Below, one piece after another: positions 1 through 7,585 of a DNA stretch of 64,000 bases (its first letter is position 1; each line of letters opens with the position of its first letter). The notes beneath the pieces were generated by a model that saw nothing but the letters and a program-made list of their open reading frames with translations, searched no databases and was not told where the DNA came from. The stretch is from Polystyrenella longa (GTDB taxonomy: Bacteria > Planctomycetota > Planctomycetia > Planctomycetales > Planctomycetaceae): positions 657,211-721,210 of the forward strand of contig NZ_CP036281.1 of the NCBI RefSeq assembly GCF_007750395.1, given 5' to 3'. Position numbers and translations under genes: made by a program.

Positions 1-2
1 AA

Positions 3-2882
3 GAGCAGAAATACGACGCCGCGCGAACCCAGTTGCGGCCCTATGCCAAAAAATACCCGGAGAGCAAATTCCTGCCGGATGTCCTTTACCAACTGGCCGA
101 GGCAAGCTACCTGCTGGAAGACTACGAAACGGCAACCACCGATTTTAAAGTGATGCTCAACCAGTTTCCCGAACATACACTGACGGAATGGACACTGACT
201 TATCTTGGTACCAGCGAATTGAAGATGAGCCAGTACGAGGATTCTCTCAGCCATTTTCAACAGGACCTGAAGCAGTTTCCAGAGGGACGCATGTCGGCGG
301 AAGCTCGGTTTGGATTGGCTCAGGCATTGGAAGGTCTGAAGAGATACGATGACGCGGCCGCTGCGTATCGAGAGATCATCGCTACGAAAAACAGGAACGC
401 CACCTCCGCCTTTTTGAAGCTTGCTGCGCTGGAATACGAACGAGAAAACTTTGAATCCGCGCTGGCTGTTTACAAACAATTTCAACAAACGTATCCCGAC
501 GACGTCCAAGTCGGCACCTCGCACCTCAATGCAGGCTACACGTATTTCCGGTTGGAAGAATATCCGGCAGCCCGCGCCGAGTTCCAACAAGCGTCTGAAG
601 ATCCCGGGCTCGAACGAACCGCCACTTACTGGATGGCCCTCTGTTTCAAAGCCGAAAACAAATACGCGGAAGCAGTGGCTGTGCTCGAAAAAATGTACGC
701 CGCAGATCAGGCCGCCAATGATCCGCAGCGCGCACTGCAAGCGGAAGTCGTCTATCATCTCGCCGATGCTCAGTTGCGACTGGGTAATAATCAGGCGGCA
801 TTAAATCAGTTTCTCGAATTGCAGGAGAAATGGCCCGGTGAAAAAATTGCGGAGAATGCATTGCACTTCGCCAGTGTCGCCGCGTTTCAGGCAGATGATC
901 TCGATCAAACCGAACAGTTAATGCAGAAGTTTGAAGAACTTTATCCCGATAGCTTAATCGGGCTAAGTCAGCAATTACTCAAAGGACGACTGCTGGCTGC
1001 GCGGGGTGGAGATGATAATCTGCAACAGGCCGCGACGTTGCTTCGCGAAGTACTGGAGGCTTCTTCTCTTCCTCGAACGCAGACCCTGGCCCGGTTGCAT
1101 CTGGCTCATGCGTTAACGCAGCAGAAGCAATACCAGGATTCGATGGATGTGCTGGAACCGCTCGTGACAGACGACACCGCCGAATTGCACCCGGAGGAAC
1201 AGAAAGATGTCCTGCTGCTTGCAGGACTCAATCAAAAAGAACTGGGGAATCTGGACGAAGCCGCAACGCACTTTCAGAAATACTTGATCGACTATCCACA
1301 GGATGAACGGGCGGCACAAATCTTTTCGGAGTTGTTAATGGTGCGGGCTCAAAATGAAGAGATCGCCGCACTCGAATCGATCCTCAGTCTATTAGAGACT
1401 CAAGCGAAAGCGGACGACCTGACTCTGGACTCACCGCAACTGAAGGGGCTGCGGATGGCATCGGAAACTTCGTACAAAGCGGACAACTGGGTTGCGTCCG
1501 AAAGGTTGTTTCAGGCGCTGGTTGATCTCGCGAAAGAAACTTCCGCGGGGATGGCGACCGGGGCCGATTTCTCAGGCCTGGCCTGGTCACAATACAAACA
1601 GAAAAAATGGAGTGAGGCGATTGCCAGCTTTAATCAGCTGCTCGTGTCTTACCCCGAAGAACTTGCTTATGCTCCCGAAGCGTTGCTGATGGTGGGGCGT
1701 GCTCAGGAAGCTCTCGGTAATACAACCGAGGCACTGGCCTCTTACACCCAATTGCGTAATACCTGGGTCCCGCCGGGAACTGAAGCTTTGCCTGCGGGAG
1801 CGGAAGAGAACGGGGCGACGCGGTATGTTTACCTCGCCGAATTGCAGGCCGCCCGGATGCTTAAAACAGAACAAAACTACGCCGGGGCGAATCAGGAGTA
1901 TGGTCGTCTGGTCGATCTATTCCCGGAAGCGGATCAACATGCCGAGCTTCTGGATGAATGGGCACTGATGAATCTGGACGCCGGGTTTTATACGCTGGCG
2001 GACGACATTTACAAACGGCTGGTGAGCACGCATCCAGATTCCGAATTGGCCGACAATGCCCGGCTCAGTCTGGCTGAAAGTGAGCTCATCGCTGGTAACA
2101 AAGAAGCGGCCCGAAAAAGTTTTGAGGAACTGACCAAGTCCGACCAGTCGGATGAAAAAGTAAAAGAGGCCGCGACCTTCCAGCTGGTGGGCATCGCCAC
2201 GACGGCGGAAGAATGGAATAGTGTGATCGAGCTTGCCCGCGATTTTCTCACCAACTGGCCGCAGAGTTCTTATCGAACGAAAGTGGAAACCGCGTTTCTA
2301 TCGGCTTTGATTGAAACCAACCAGATGGCCCGAGCGGAAGAGATTCTGGTGAGCCTGGAAGAGGCCGTTCCCTCAGCAGAGCGAAGTACCGAGTTGTGGA
2401 TCCTGTTGGCGGAAATCGCCTTTCGCAAGAAAGATTATGTGGATGCCGCGGCAATTCTGACGGAGTTCCGAGACTCCGATGCGGATCGCAAATACCTGGC
2501 CGATGAACTGGAGGGCCGAATTCACAAACAGCAGGCCGAATTCGATCAGGCTCGCGAAGCATTCCAGCGGGTTCTAAGCGATCCCATCGGGAAGAAGACT
2601 CCCACCGGCGCAAAAAGTCAGCTCCTTCTGGCCGAGACTTATCTCATCCAAAAGGATTACCGGACCGCACAGAAAGAGTATTACAAGGTCTTTCTGAACT
2701 ACCCCTATCCAGAATGGCAGGCCCCAGCACTCTTCCAGGTCGCCGGCTGCGATGAAAAATTGGAGCAGCCCGAAAAGGCTCGCGTGACCTATGAAAAGCT
2801 GATCGAGGATTTCCCTGAATCGAAGTACAGTGATCAGGCCCGAGAGCGACTTGAGGTTGTCGGCGGCGCGACAAGTCAGTAA
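3..2882 (+). CDS. Tetratricopeptide-repeat protein, 5' end outside window
   Basis: The protein is a long run of degenerate TPR units of about 34-38 residues, with recurring pairs such as a Tyr/Ala helix followed by a 'YP' or 'FP' turn (YPESK, FPEHT, YPDD, FPESK). It resembles the TPR scaffolds grouped with TolA-binding/YbgF and BamD-like proteins, which hold protein complexes in the periplasm. The reading frame is open to base 3 and already encodes TPR-like sequence there (EQKYDAARTQ), so the true start and any signal peptide lie upstream; the TTG at 33 is internal. About 959 residues are visible. An ExbB/TolQ-like gene follows 132 bp downstream on the same strand, so a role in a Tol/Exb-type envelope complex is plausible. 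That role is inferred from the neighbour only. Confidence 0.85.
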   Translation, partial: EQKYDAARTQLRPYAKKYPESKFLPDVLYQLAEASYLLEDYETATTDFKVMLNQFPEHTLTEWTLTYLGTSELKMSQYEDSLSHFQQDLKQFPEGRMSAEARFGLAQALEGLKRYDDAAAAYREIIATKNRNATSAFLKLAALEYERENFESALAVYKQFQQTYPDDVQVGTSHLNAGYTYFRLEEYPAARAEFQQASEDPGLERTATYWMALCFKAENKYAEAVAVLEKMYAADQAANDPQRALQAEVVYHLADAQLRLGNNQAALNQFLELQEKWPGEKIAENALHFASVAAFQADDLDQTEQLMQKFEELYPDSLIGLSQQLLKGRLLAARGGDDNLQQAATLLREVLEASSLPRTQTLARLHLAHALTQQKQYQDSMDVLEPLVTDDTAELHPEEQKDVLLLAGLNQKELGNLDEAATHFQKYLIDYPQDERAAQIFSELLMVRAQNEEIAALESILSLLETQAKADDLTLDSPQLKGLRMASETSYKADNWVASERLFQALVDLAKETSAGMATGADFSGLAWSQYKQKKWSEAIASFNQLLVSYPEELAYAPEALLMVGRAQEALGNTTEALASYTQLRNTWVPPGTEALPAGAEENGATRYVYLAELQAARMLKTEQNYAGANQEYGRLVDLFPEADQHAELLDEWALMNLDAGFYTLADDIYKRLVSTHPDSELADNARLSLAESELIAGNKEAARKSFEELTKSDQSDEKVKEAATFQLVGIATTAEEWNSVIELARDFLTNWPQSSYRTKVETAFLSALIETNQMARAEEILVSLEEAVPSAERSTELWILLAEIAFRKKDYVDAAAILTEFRDSDADRKYLADELEGRIHKQQAEFDQAREAFQRVLSDPIGKKTPTGAKSQLLLAETYLIQKDYRTAQKEYYKVFLNYPYPEWQAPALFQVAGCDEKLEQPEKARVTYEKLIEDFPESKYSDQARERLEVVGGATSQ

Positions 2883-2904
2883 AAACAGGCATTATAGGGC
2901 TCTG

Positions 2905-2935
2905 AAGTGCTGTTAAATCATGTTTAACGGCACTT
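2905..2935 (+). terminator. Hairpin downstream of the TPR gene
   Basis: An inverted repeat pairs AAGTGC-GTTAAA (2905-2917) with TTTAAC-GCACTT (2923-2935) around the loop TCATG, with one T/G mismatch inside a 13-position stem. It begins 22 bp after the TPR stop codon. The following CTTCTT is only weakly U-rich, so it could be an attenuating terminator before the downstream channel gene or an mRNA 3' end stabiliser. Confidence 0.5.
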
Positions 2936-3014
2936 CTTCTTGAACAGAGCGACCTATAACTGAAGTCTACCGCTGCAATAGAGAGATATCCAACGAGGGA
3001 TAGGAATCAGGAAT

Positions 3015-3914
3015 ATGAGGGAGCGAACCGCTTTTCGTCTGCTGAAAACAGGTCTGATTGTCTTCTGGGGAGGGATGTTCGCCCTCGGTCTGATGTCACC
3101 ACTGCACGCCCAGGAAGCTGCCGACGTATCCGCTGCACTGGAACCTGCTCCTGCCATGCCAATGGAAAATGGTGCTGTTAACACCAATCCGTATATTCCC
3201 ACCGGCCCGATTGAGATCCTCATTGCGATGGGGTACTTCTTCGTGATCCCCTTCATTATCGCCTCCTTCATCTCCGTTTGGTTTATCATCGAACGAGTTG
3301 TTGTGCTGCGGAGGGCCCGCGTTATACCTCGTCCCTTCGTCGAACGATTCCTCCAGCATCTGGAAGAGGGAGGACTCGATCAGGAGTCGGCCCTGACCTT
3401 GTGCGAAGAGAACGACTCCCCCGTCGCCCGTGTCTTCGCGCATGGCATTCGTAAATGGGGGAAACCTTCGGTGGAAGTGGAGCAGTCCATCATTGATGGT
3501 GGCGAACGCGAAACGAGCCAACTTCGCAAACACCTCAAAGTGTTGAACGGGGTCGCCACGGTGACGCCGTTGTTTGGTTTGCTCGGAACGGTCATGGGAA
3601 TGATTCAGGCGTTCAACCAGATCGCCAACATGGGAACGCAAGGTAAAGCGGAAGAACTGGCAGTGGGAATTGGTGTCGCGCTCTTGACGACGGCCGCCGG
3701 TCTGTTGATCGCGATTCCGTCGCTGGTCATGTACATGTACCTCTCCGGCAAGGTCGACTCGGTCGTCATGGAGATGGACGAAGCGGCACAAAATGTCATC
3801 CACCTGATCTGTGCCGAAGCTCTTTCCGGCCAGAAGATGACGACCCGTACCCGCAGCAAACCAGCCCCAAAAACCAAGACCAAAGAGAAAGCGGCTCAGA
3901 AGGAATCGGCTTGA
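3015..3914 (+). CDS. exbB: MotA/TolQ/ExbB proton-channel family protein
   Basis: This is the inner-membrane channel subunit that, with ExbD/TolR, turns proton flow into work on the outer membrane. The 299-residue protein has an N-terminal signal-like segment (residues 1-32, ending PLHAQ), a periplasmic linker, and a first membrane helix around 67-92. A cytoplasmic loop with an ERE/RKHL region follows, then two membrane helices around 180-200 and 219-245. The second carries the family signature GLLGTVMGMI (188-197). The tail is Lys/Thr/Pro-rich. An extra N-terminal signal plus linker is common in ExbB proteins with a periplasmic extension. The usual partner ExbD does not follow: the next gene is convergent and unrelated. 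The symbol marks the family, not a proven ortholog. Confidence 0.85.
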   Translation: MRERTAFRLLKTGLIVFWGGMFALGLMSPLHAQEAADVSAALEPAPAMPMENGAVNTNPYIPTGPIEILIAMGYFFVIPFIIASFISVWFIIERVVVLRRARVIPRPFVERFLQHLEEGGLDQESALTLCEENDSPVARVFAHGIRKWGKPSVEVEQSIIDGGERETSQLRKHLKVLNGVATVTPLFGLLGTVMGMIQAFNQIANMGTQGKAEELAVGIGVALLTTAAGLLIAIPSLVMYMYLSGKVDSVVMEMDEAAQNVIHLICAEALSGQKMTTRTRSKPAPKTKTKEKAAQKESA

Positions 3915-4005
3915 TCTATCGGCCCATGTATTATTCCGGCTTCCGGAAACCCTCACCTATTTTCGGCACTTTAATATGCTTTCGATCATAATATCGCACC
4001 AGTTC

Positions 4006-4040
4006 GGGTGCCCCGGCTAGCTCGTCTAGCCGGGCGATTG
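4006..4040 (+). repeat. 35-nt palindrome family, copy 1
   Basis: Layout is GGGTGC, a 9-bp perfect stem (CCCGGCTAG / CTAGCCGGG) around the loop CTCGT, then CGATTG. Two further copies of identical length lie at 4138-4172 (opposite strand) and 41259-41293. It sits in the 304-bp gap between two convergent genes, in which I see no protein-coding gene. Confidence 0.75.
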
Positions 4041-4137
4041 CAGTTACGGCTTCGTTTGTTTGGAGTAGGCTCAACCGCGGAACAGGCCTTAGCCAATCAG
4101 TGGTAACCCATTGATCATTTAGAAGCACTCGAACCCA

Positions 4138-4172
4138 CATTGGCACGGTTAGACAAGCTAACCGTGGCACCC
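4138..4172 (-). repeat. 35-nt palindrome family, copy 2
   Basis: On the minus strand it reads GGGTGC, stem CACGGTTAG / CTAACCGTG around CTTGT, then CCAATG. Spacing of flanks, stem and loop is identical to copy 1, but the stem sequence differs at positions 2 and 6 with compensating changes in the partner arm. Confidence 0.75.
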
Positions 4173-4218
4173 AGATCCGGGCAACCTGACTTCAAACGAT
4201 AGACGAAATGTTAGCCGT

Positions 4219-4803
4219 CTATTTCAGGAACTGCTTTTTCGATTCTTCGGAATCGACTTTGAAACCAAGTTGCCCGCGTAGATCATCAATCTGATCGCGG
4301 TACTCGTCCAGTTCTTGTTGCCCCATCACGTGGGGGGAGTTGCTGAGTGGCCATGGTTTTCCGTCGACTTCAAGGATGACCCGCATGCGGTAATCATCCT
4401 TCAGGTTCCCCGCGACGAAGCGGTGACCGACGTCCAACCGCAGGTCCGTGATGCGTTCCGTGGAAAGGGTTCGCCAGCTCAGACCGAATAGCGAGATGCG
4501 TTTCCAGTAAACTCGTCCTTCGCTCAGGTTGAACTGGGCTCTGGTAAAGTTGCTCACGAGCGACATGATCAATCCCATGAAACCAAACACACCGAGCAGA
4601 AACCAGGTCGCCACTCTGGGAGAAGAGTCAAAGGGGGAGTTCACCTCGTCAGTGATTTCGGGGGGCAGCAGCCCTTGGTCGTCCAGGTTGAGCACGAAAT
4701 AAAAGAACATGCACCACATTGCCGCCGCCGCGATCGCCGCAATCGGGTTGAAGTCGATCAACCGAACACCGTCGGGAGTCTGTTTAATACGCAGGGATTT
4801 CAT
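4219..4803 (-). CDS. Small two-helix membrane protein of unknown function
   Basis: The 194-residue protein has two predicted membrane helices (about 20-41 and 65-85) joined by an acidic/proline-rich loop. A soluble C-terminal half follows whose alternating hydrophobic strands (AQFNLSEGRVYWKRI..., RMRVILEVDGKPWPLS) look like a small beta-rich, possibly PH-like, domain. The C-terminus is charged. I do not recognise a named family. It converges on exbB; the gap between them holds two palindromic repeats. On its 5' side a 244-bp gap separates it from the divergent DUF1499 pseudogene. Confidence 0.7.
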   Translation of the reverse strand: MKSLRIKQTPDGVRLIDFNPIAAIAAAAMWCMFFYFVLNLDDQGLLPPEITDEVNSPFDSSPRVATWFLLGVFGFMGLIMSLVSNFTRAQFNLSEGRVYWKRISLFGLSWRTLSTERITDLRLDVGHRFVAGNLKDDYRMRVILEVDGKPWPLSNSPHVMGQQELDEYRDQIDDLRGQLGFKVDSEESKKQFLK

Positions 4804-5047
4804 CAGCTCTGACCAACAGTGGGATTGAGGGCGGCCTCGTTAAAAGCGGCAGCGTTGAAGGAGTCGTTGAAGTGTACAAGTATGCTTCATGGTTCCGTGG
4901 ACGCAAGCGAAAAATGAAAGGCAGAACCTGTTCATCTGTTTTGATGTTCGGCGGGTCGCTTCCCTGATTATTCCGACTACAATAGACCCACAGCGGTTTA
5001 CTCGCTTTATTGAAGCCCGCGTAGATGACAACTCAGGACAGGAACGC

Positions 5048-5515
5048 ATGAAAATGATCTGGTGGATACTCTGGTTGATTCTGGTTCTCGTGCTTCTGTT
5101 GTTCGCACTCGGTCTCTATTCCTGGTGGCCTCCACGATCCGGTCTGGTCGATGGAAAGCTGCGTGACTGTCCCGCTTCACCGAATTGTGTTTCCTCCCAG
5201 GCCCCGCCGGGTGAATCGCATTATGTCTCGCCACTTGCCTATCGAGACGGAACCCACGAAGAAAACCGAGCCCGGTTGAAACGAGTCCTCAAATAATTTC
5301 CCCGCGTCCAGATTCTCTCCGATACCGACAGTTACCTGCACGCCACCTTCGCTTCCGCTCTGTTTCGTTTCACCGACGACGTGGAGATTTTATTCAATGA
5401 GGAAGCCCGTCAAATCGAAATTCGCTCCGCCTCCCGAGTCGGTTACGGTGACATGGACGCCAACCGAAACCGGGTCGAAGAGATACGAAAACGATGGAAC
5501 GCCGCACCAGAGTAA
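5048..5515 (+). pseudogene. DUF1499 protein gene interrupted by an in-frame TAA
   Basis: The product would be a 155-codon protein: one N-terminal membrane helix (MKMIWWILWLILVLVLLLF) and a DUF1499 domain beginning with the typical LRDCPASPNCVSSQ. A TAA at 5294-5296 stops it after residue 82. The same frame continues without a break to the next TAA at 5513-5515 and encodes the rest of the family pattern: SYLHATF, LFRFTDDVEI, then IRSASRVGYGDMDANRNR. The stop is therefore a point mutation, probably from GAA, CAA or AAA, not a frameshift. An upstream GTG at 4889 is in frame but gives an unlikely N-terminus. Function of DUF1499 is unknown. A sequencing error or stop readthrough is the alternative. 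Confidence 0.8.
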
Positions 5516-5549
5516 GCCGACCCTCGCGAAGTTCATCAGTCTCCCCAAT

Positions 5550-5604
5550 GGGTAGCCCGGACAATCACGAAGTGTTATTCGGGGAGCGCAGCAACATTAA
5601 GCGC
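5550..5604 (+). repeat. Two-hairpin CCCAGACAA-type element, divergent copy
   Basis: It starts GGGTAG and folds into CCCGGACAATCAC / GTGTTATTCGGG around GAA, with one bulge and one mismatch, then GCGCAGC and ACATTAAGCGC. It aligns along its whole length with the two copies at 14314-14369 and 14428-14483. Confidence 0.55.
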
Positions 5605-5664
5605 TGAGGTTAGGAAACGATGATGCCTTCAGTTTCGTAGTGCTCAAGCGACCGATCAATTTCG

Positions 5665-5903
5665 GGGTATTGCATCGTGTTTATTTGAAACACGAAGTCA
5701 CGAAGACACGAAGACACTAAGGGATCACAAATAATTGATACAGTGAGGAAGAGTACGGGAACGTTTCTGCGACGAATGATTTCTTGAAACCAATAAGGGA
5801 TTTGGATATCGTCGAGCCTCGGTGATCGGAGGTCGGCATGTTACTTGCCCCAACCCTTTGTGTCCTTAGTGACTTTGTGTTTCAAAAATGAATTTGCATG
5901 TCA
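5665..5903 (+). repeat. MITE-like octamer-arm element, copy A
   Basis: A non-coding element of about 239 bp. Its ends are imperfect inverted repeats: TTTGAAACAC followed by three octamers of the ACACGAAG type at 5684-5713, and the complement at 5856-5886 (CTTTGTGTCCTTAGTGACTT, then TGTGTTTCAAA). The whole element, including outer flanks GGGTATTGCATCGTG and GAATTTGCATGTCA, matches an inverted copy at 54984-55211. It lies between convergent gene ends and carries no transposase. Confidence 0.75.
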
Positions 5904-5933
5904 CCTGGCTTTGATCAATTGTCAAAGAGGAAG

Positions 5934-5950
5934 GTTAGGCACTGCCTGAC
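5934..5950. repeat. Short palindrome flanking the orphan-gene islet, left side
   Basis: GTTAGGCA-C-TGCCTGAC is an 8-bp inverted repeat with one mismatch. A near-identical palindrome is found at 6825-6851, on the other side of the minus-strand orphan gene. Confidence 0.45.
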
Positions 5951-5968
5951 TGACGGGAACGTGATTCA

Positions 5969-6709
5969 TTATCTGAAGTAGTAAAACATGTTCTCATTAT
6001 ATTCTTTCTTGAATCTCTCCCGAGTGTCGATTTCAATAGATAAGGTTTGTTCGGTCAGGTACCCGAATTCGTCATAATGGCGAGCGAGTTCGATGAAATC
6101 GCGCGTCCAGACAGCAACTTTGTCTTTCTTAATAACCCGCCGTTTCTGCTCTTCGGTATGGACCATGAATACGACCCGTCGACCAAACCGAAGTATCTTC
6201 CAAAGTGACGGATGACCAATCCGTTCGACAAGACTTTCAAGTTCCCGATTGGCGATACTATCACAGACATCGTTTAGGGCCACTGTGAAAAAGTTATTGC
6301 AGATTACCGAACCAATTTTTAAAATATCGTTTCTCTGAAAATATCGAATCTTCACCTTGCCCGATCCAACTATTCGAACGACGATTTTGGGAAAATCCAA
6401 CTCTTCTCGCACGGATTCCAGAATTTCTTTAAGCTTCGCCGTGATTGCCATTGCGTCATATTTCTCGACGCCAGCGCAGGAACCGTTTGGCCAAATATCA
6501 CTGATCGACTTGCAACCGTTCGGGTATTGGAAGATGACTTGCAGAAAGACCTGATCTTCAAATGGCTGATATAATTCAATATTCAGCGGCCGGGCTCCGT
6601 AGGTTTGTCCGACCCACTCCGCTAACAAATCCATCACCGGATGCATCTCGGCCTTACCCTGCCGAATGAGTTTGGTGTTGATGTAATCGGGATCATTACT
6701 AGTGATCAT
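5969..6709 (-). CDS. Hypothetical protein of unknown function
   Basis: The 246-residue protein is soluble, mixed alpha/beta in pattern, rich in charged and aromatic residues, with no signal peptide or membrane segment. I do not recognise a family. The central part (LKEILESVREELDFPKIVVRI) looks like helix plus strand, and the C-terminus is very aromatic (ENMFYYFR). Base composition is visibly AT-richer than the neighbouring genes. It is followed by a second orphan gene in the opposite orientation, and the minus-strand gene sits between two short palindromes. This suggests an acquired islet, possibly of the toxin/immunity type, but nothing in the sequence proves that. Confidence 0.65.
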   Translation of the reverse strand: MITSNDPDYINTKLIRQGKAEMHPVMDLLAEWVGQTYGARPLNIELYQPFEDQVFLQVIFQYPNGCKSISDIWPNGSCAGVEKYDAMAITAKLKEILESVREELDFPKIVVRIVGSGKVKIRYFQRNDILKIGSVICNNFFTVALNDVCDSIANRELESLVERIGHPSLWKILRFGRRVVFMVHTEEQKRRVIKKDKVAVWTRDFIELARHYDEFGYLTEQTLSIEIDTRERFKKEYNENMFYYFR

Positions 6710-6824
6710 GGTATGTCCACACGCCGGTCAAGTAGTGAGGAGAATGAAAGAGTCTTCTGTATCTACTAACCAGATACCGGTTCAGCTTAAAAGTTTCACT
6801 CTTGTGTTTCGCAGAGCATTCTAA

Positions 6825-6851
6825 AGTAGGTCAGGCATTGCCTGACTTACT
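6825..6851. repeat. Short palindrome flanking the orphan-gene islet, right side
   Basis: AGTA-G-GTCAGGCA-T-TGCCTGAC-T-TACT: 13-position arms with one mismatch around a central T. It lies in the intergenic space between the two divergent orphan genes and may be an operator for either, or the same repeat family as 5934-5950. Confidence 0.5.
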
Positions 6852-6898
6852 TGATTGATTACACTGGAATCAAAATCCTGCTGATAAGGGCCCCATAG

Positions 6899-7555
6899 AT
6901 GAAAGACTTTTATCCTGCCACATACACCGACGAGAGGGGTGTTGAAAATACGGTGATCGAGAATGACGGAGAAACTCTTCGCGTCACGATTCGCGGGGTT
7001 ACATTTATGGGGCCAGATTTCGATAGACTCGCTCCCTCCGAAGAGTCAACTCCTGAACAGTTGGGATATTTCTCATTAGGACCGGACAGTCTATGTGCTT
7101 GTCGCATCATCTTTATGATGCCGATTTCTATCTATAACTGCGGCGATAATTCAGAAGGCTCCTTGAAAATCGAAGTCAGAATCGATGACCCGAATAGTAA
7201 CGATGCGCTCGAGTACTATCAGACTCGGATCAGATTGGATTGCGACCAAGGTGAATTTACCAGCTCCGGCAAGGGTCGCGATTTCGAGAGTGAGCTGCTT
7301 GAAATTCAATCTCTGCTGCCCGCAGGCTTTTACATGCGTCTGTGCATCAATTGTTTGTTTTCCGACTATAGCCCATTCGGCAAGAGTCAGTTTGGTGACT
7401 TGATGTGTTATCGCAATAAGAAAGCCGATTATCTGAAGGTCAAAAACAAAGTCGACTATTTTTCTTTGGGATTCGTCTGCGACCGGAAAGTGCAGGAAAC
7501 CTACTTATGCCCTGAGTTCGAGAGGCGGGTTCCAGGAACTGGATATCGTATATAA
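6899..7555 (+). CDS. Hypothetical protein with LCINCLFSDYSPFG motif
   Basis: The 218-residue soluble protein starts MKDFYPATYTDERG and carries a Cys-containing motif CINCLFSDYSPFG plus CYR in its C-terminal third. This pattern resembles a family of small uncharacterised proteins seen in actinobacteria and other phyla (possibly DUF6304), but I recall the family only loosely. The start is ATG at 6899. It converges on leuS (30 bp between stop codons) and diverges from the orphan gene at 5969-6709. Composition is slightly AT-rich. Function unknown. Confidence 0.65.
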   Translation: MKDFYPATYTDERGVENTVIENDGETLRVTIRGVTFMGPDFDRLAPSEESTPEQLGYFSLGPDSLCACRIIFMMPISIYNCGDNSEGSLKIEVRIDDPNSNDALEYYQTRIRLDCDQGEFTSSGKGRDFESELLEIQSLLPAGFYMRLCINCLFSDYSPFGKSQFGDLMCYRNKKADYLKVKNKVDYFSLGFVCDRKVQETYLCPEFERRVPGTGYRI

Positions 7556-7585
7556 TGCAGTTCCTGGAAGAACGTCCTTCCCCGC

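Noticed and set aside
3096-3956. Open frame opposite exbB, 286 codons
   Set aside because: It is antisense to a gene with clear family motifs; product is His/Arg-rich without any motif.
3931-4170. 79-codon minus-strand frame between exbB and the next gene
   Set aside because: It lies over two palindromes and has no domain; probably a frame through repeat DNA.
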